Shown: in pieces, positions 62,801 through 64,000 of the stretch
Numbering within the stretch: position 1 is the stretch's first letter
Layout: each line of letters starts with the position of its first letter
NCBI RefSeq assembly: GCF_032362555.1
Contig: NC_083511.1
Span: forward strand, 6,510,001-6,574,000
DNA: 64,000 nucleotides
From: Amyelois transitella
Lineage: Eukaryota; Arthropoda; Insecta; Lepidoptera; Pyralidae
Direction of reading: 5' to 3'
Notes under the pieces: generated by a model
What the model was told of the DNA's origin: nothing
The model's database searches: none
What the model saw: only the letters and a program-made list of their open reading frames with translations
Program-made: the position numbers and the translations under genes

Positions 62801-64000
62801 TGATCCCTGTATTATATCACTACGTGTGTGTACTCTATGGAAAACATAACAGTTGAGGCTGTATTTAAACCCGTACTAGTGAAGTACGGAAAAAGACAAG
62901 TGTGGCTTTATTAAGTGGAAATTTGATTTAAAAATATTGATAAAGCACAAAGAAATCTTACTACATAAATTGGGTGTGTATACTGGTAATACTATTTATA
63001 TTGCAATAAAATTTCGTAATATGGAGTAAATTTTATTAAATTGGATCTTTTTAAAAATGCATATGAGACAGTTATGAATATGTAACTAGAAGGTAGTGTG
63101 GGAAATATGATAACATATTCAAATGTCGGAGCGATTATAGTAATTTATTCGTCAAGCCAGTAGAGCAAAACCATCAAAACAACGTTCAGCATTGGCCTAA
63201 TGAGAGCAGCAAATGCGTCAGGTGAATTCATGAATATTCCAATACTACCATATTGTAACGCAGATTGTATTGTAATGCAGATCCATTCTGTTTACATTAT
63301 TGTTATTATTAGAAACAATATTATATGATATTTTTAGAAAGTTTCTGAAAAACTAAATTACTACCTTTATCTATAAAAATACCAAAAAATATATTAAAGA
63401 ATAATTAAAAGAAATACAATAATCAAATCACCAATAGTTGTAAATTTTTGAGCTACTGAATGTAGAGCCAATACTCCTACTACTACTACTACTACTACCC
63501 TAAAATTTGGCATTTTCATTCTTAGTGAGAAAAGTAGCACTAAAGAAGGATATCATGTAATTAACAAGGGATCGGGAAAGTTCGAACTCTATCCTGTCCT
63601 GTCTGTTCGAAGTCCAGTTGTACATGCATGTTCAATAAGTAGATTTAAATAAATAGTATTTTTGTTAATAAATAATTACTTTTTTGCAACTTTTAATTAA
63701 GAGAAATGATAATATATTAATTTCTTAACTAAGTACTTAAGAGATAGTGGAATTAAATAAAATTACGGCATAGATGCAGCCTGTTTCAAATGACAAGCGA
63801 CGACGGGTCAAATCTTATGAAGTTATGATCGTTTTCTTTCACACGAGAACTTTCACCAATGAAGCGTACAATGCGCAGCGCGTGAGCCCTTCAATTATGC
63901 TGCTAATTGAAATATACGCGATATTAAAGGACTCGATGGCCCTTACGAACGCTGATTACATTTAGTTATTTTTAGTTAAACTGACAGACAATTGCCAGTG
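59825..64000. other. no gene found; presumed intron or intergenic
   Basis: AT-rich sequence with a few GC-rich islands (60090-60135, 60840-60960, 62060-62195) in which no splice-consistent exon was found, and a (CTA)n run at 63477-63497. The block at 62060-62195 (contains ggtggtggtcatccaccat) may be a repeat fragment. Confidence 0.35.

Noticed and set aside
63477-63497. (CTA)n run as a functional element
   Set aside because: Simple microsatellite.

Overview
The window looks like a piece of a lepidopteran (moth or butterfly) nuclear chromosome. It is AT-rich, its genes are split by short to medium introns, and the spaces and introns hold repeats typical of Lepidoptera: short Lep1-like Helitrons (5' TC, 3' CTAG, inserted between A and T), a tRNA-derived SINE, a piggyBac-like deletion derivative, and a very common foldback repeat. 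I could not fix the species. No rRNA gene, no true tRNA gene and no CRISPR array was seen.

Layout, left to right. (1) 226-497 and 1482-1561, minus: two alternative first coding exons of an unidentified gene that runs off the left edge. (2) 4029-5927, plus: Abraxas (BRISC/BRCA1-A scaffold), 3 exons. (3) 7997-17131, minus: HPS1, the BLOC-3 subunit, 11 coding exons; its introns hold a piggyBac-like element, a SINE and a nested stack of MITE and Helitron. (4) 19187-20739, plus: mitochondrial dihydroorotate dehydrogenase (DHODH), 5 exons. (5) 20833-21865, minus: DMAC2L/ATP5S (ATP synthase factor B), 3 exons, tail to tail with DHODH. (6) 25531-27410, plus: Rab4, 4 exons. (7) 31647-41171, minus: hexokinase, with a pair of mutually exclusive 100-bp exons over the catalytic Asn-Asp and up to four alternative first coding exons reaching to 51101. 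(8) 54623-58333, plus: the first two coding exons of an unidentified secreted or membrane protein with a signal peptide and a Cys-rich start, which probably continues past the right edge. All splice models were built by hand from GT/AG (once GC/AG) sites, reading phase and family similarity recalled from memory.

The genes are mostly housekeeping and do not form one pathway. Weak themes are endolysosomal trafficking (HPS1, Rab4) and mitochondrial metabolism (DHODH, DMAC2L, hexokinase upstream of glycolysis).

The most interesting biology is hexokinase: tandem exon duplication that swaps the segment around the catalytic base, with frame logic that forbids including both copies, combined with several promoters, two of which carry a perfect CRE octamer. 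Other points are an Abraxas tail ending SPEY, a Helitron whose insertion site is proven by an unfilled paralogous MITE 1 kb away, two Helitron copies identical over 205 bp, and a series of long perfect hairpins.
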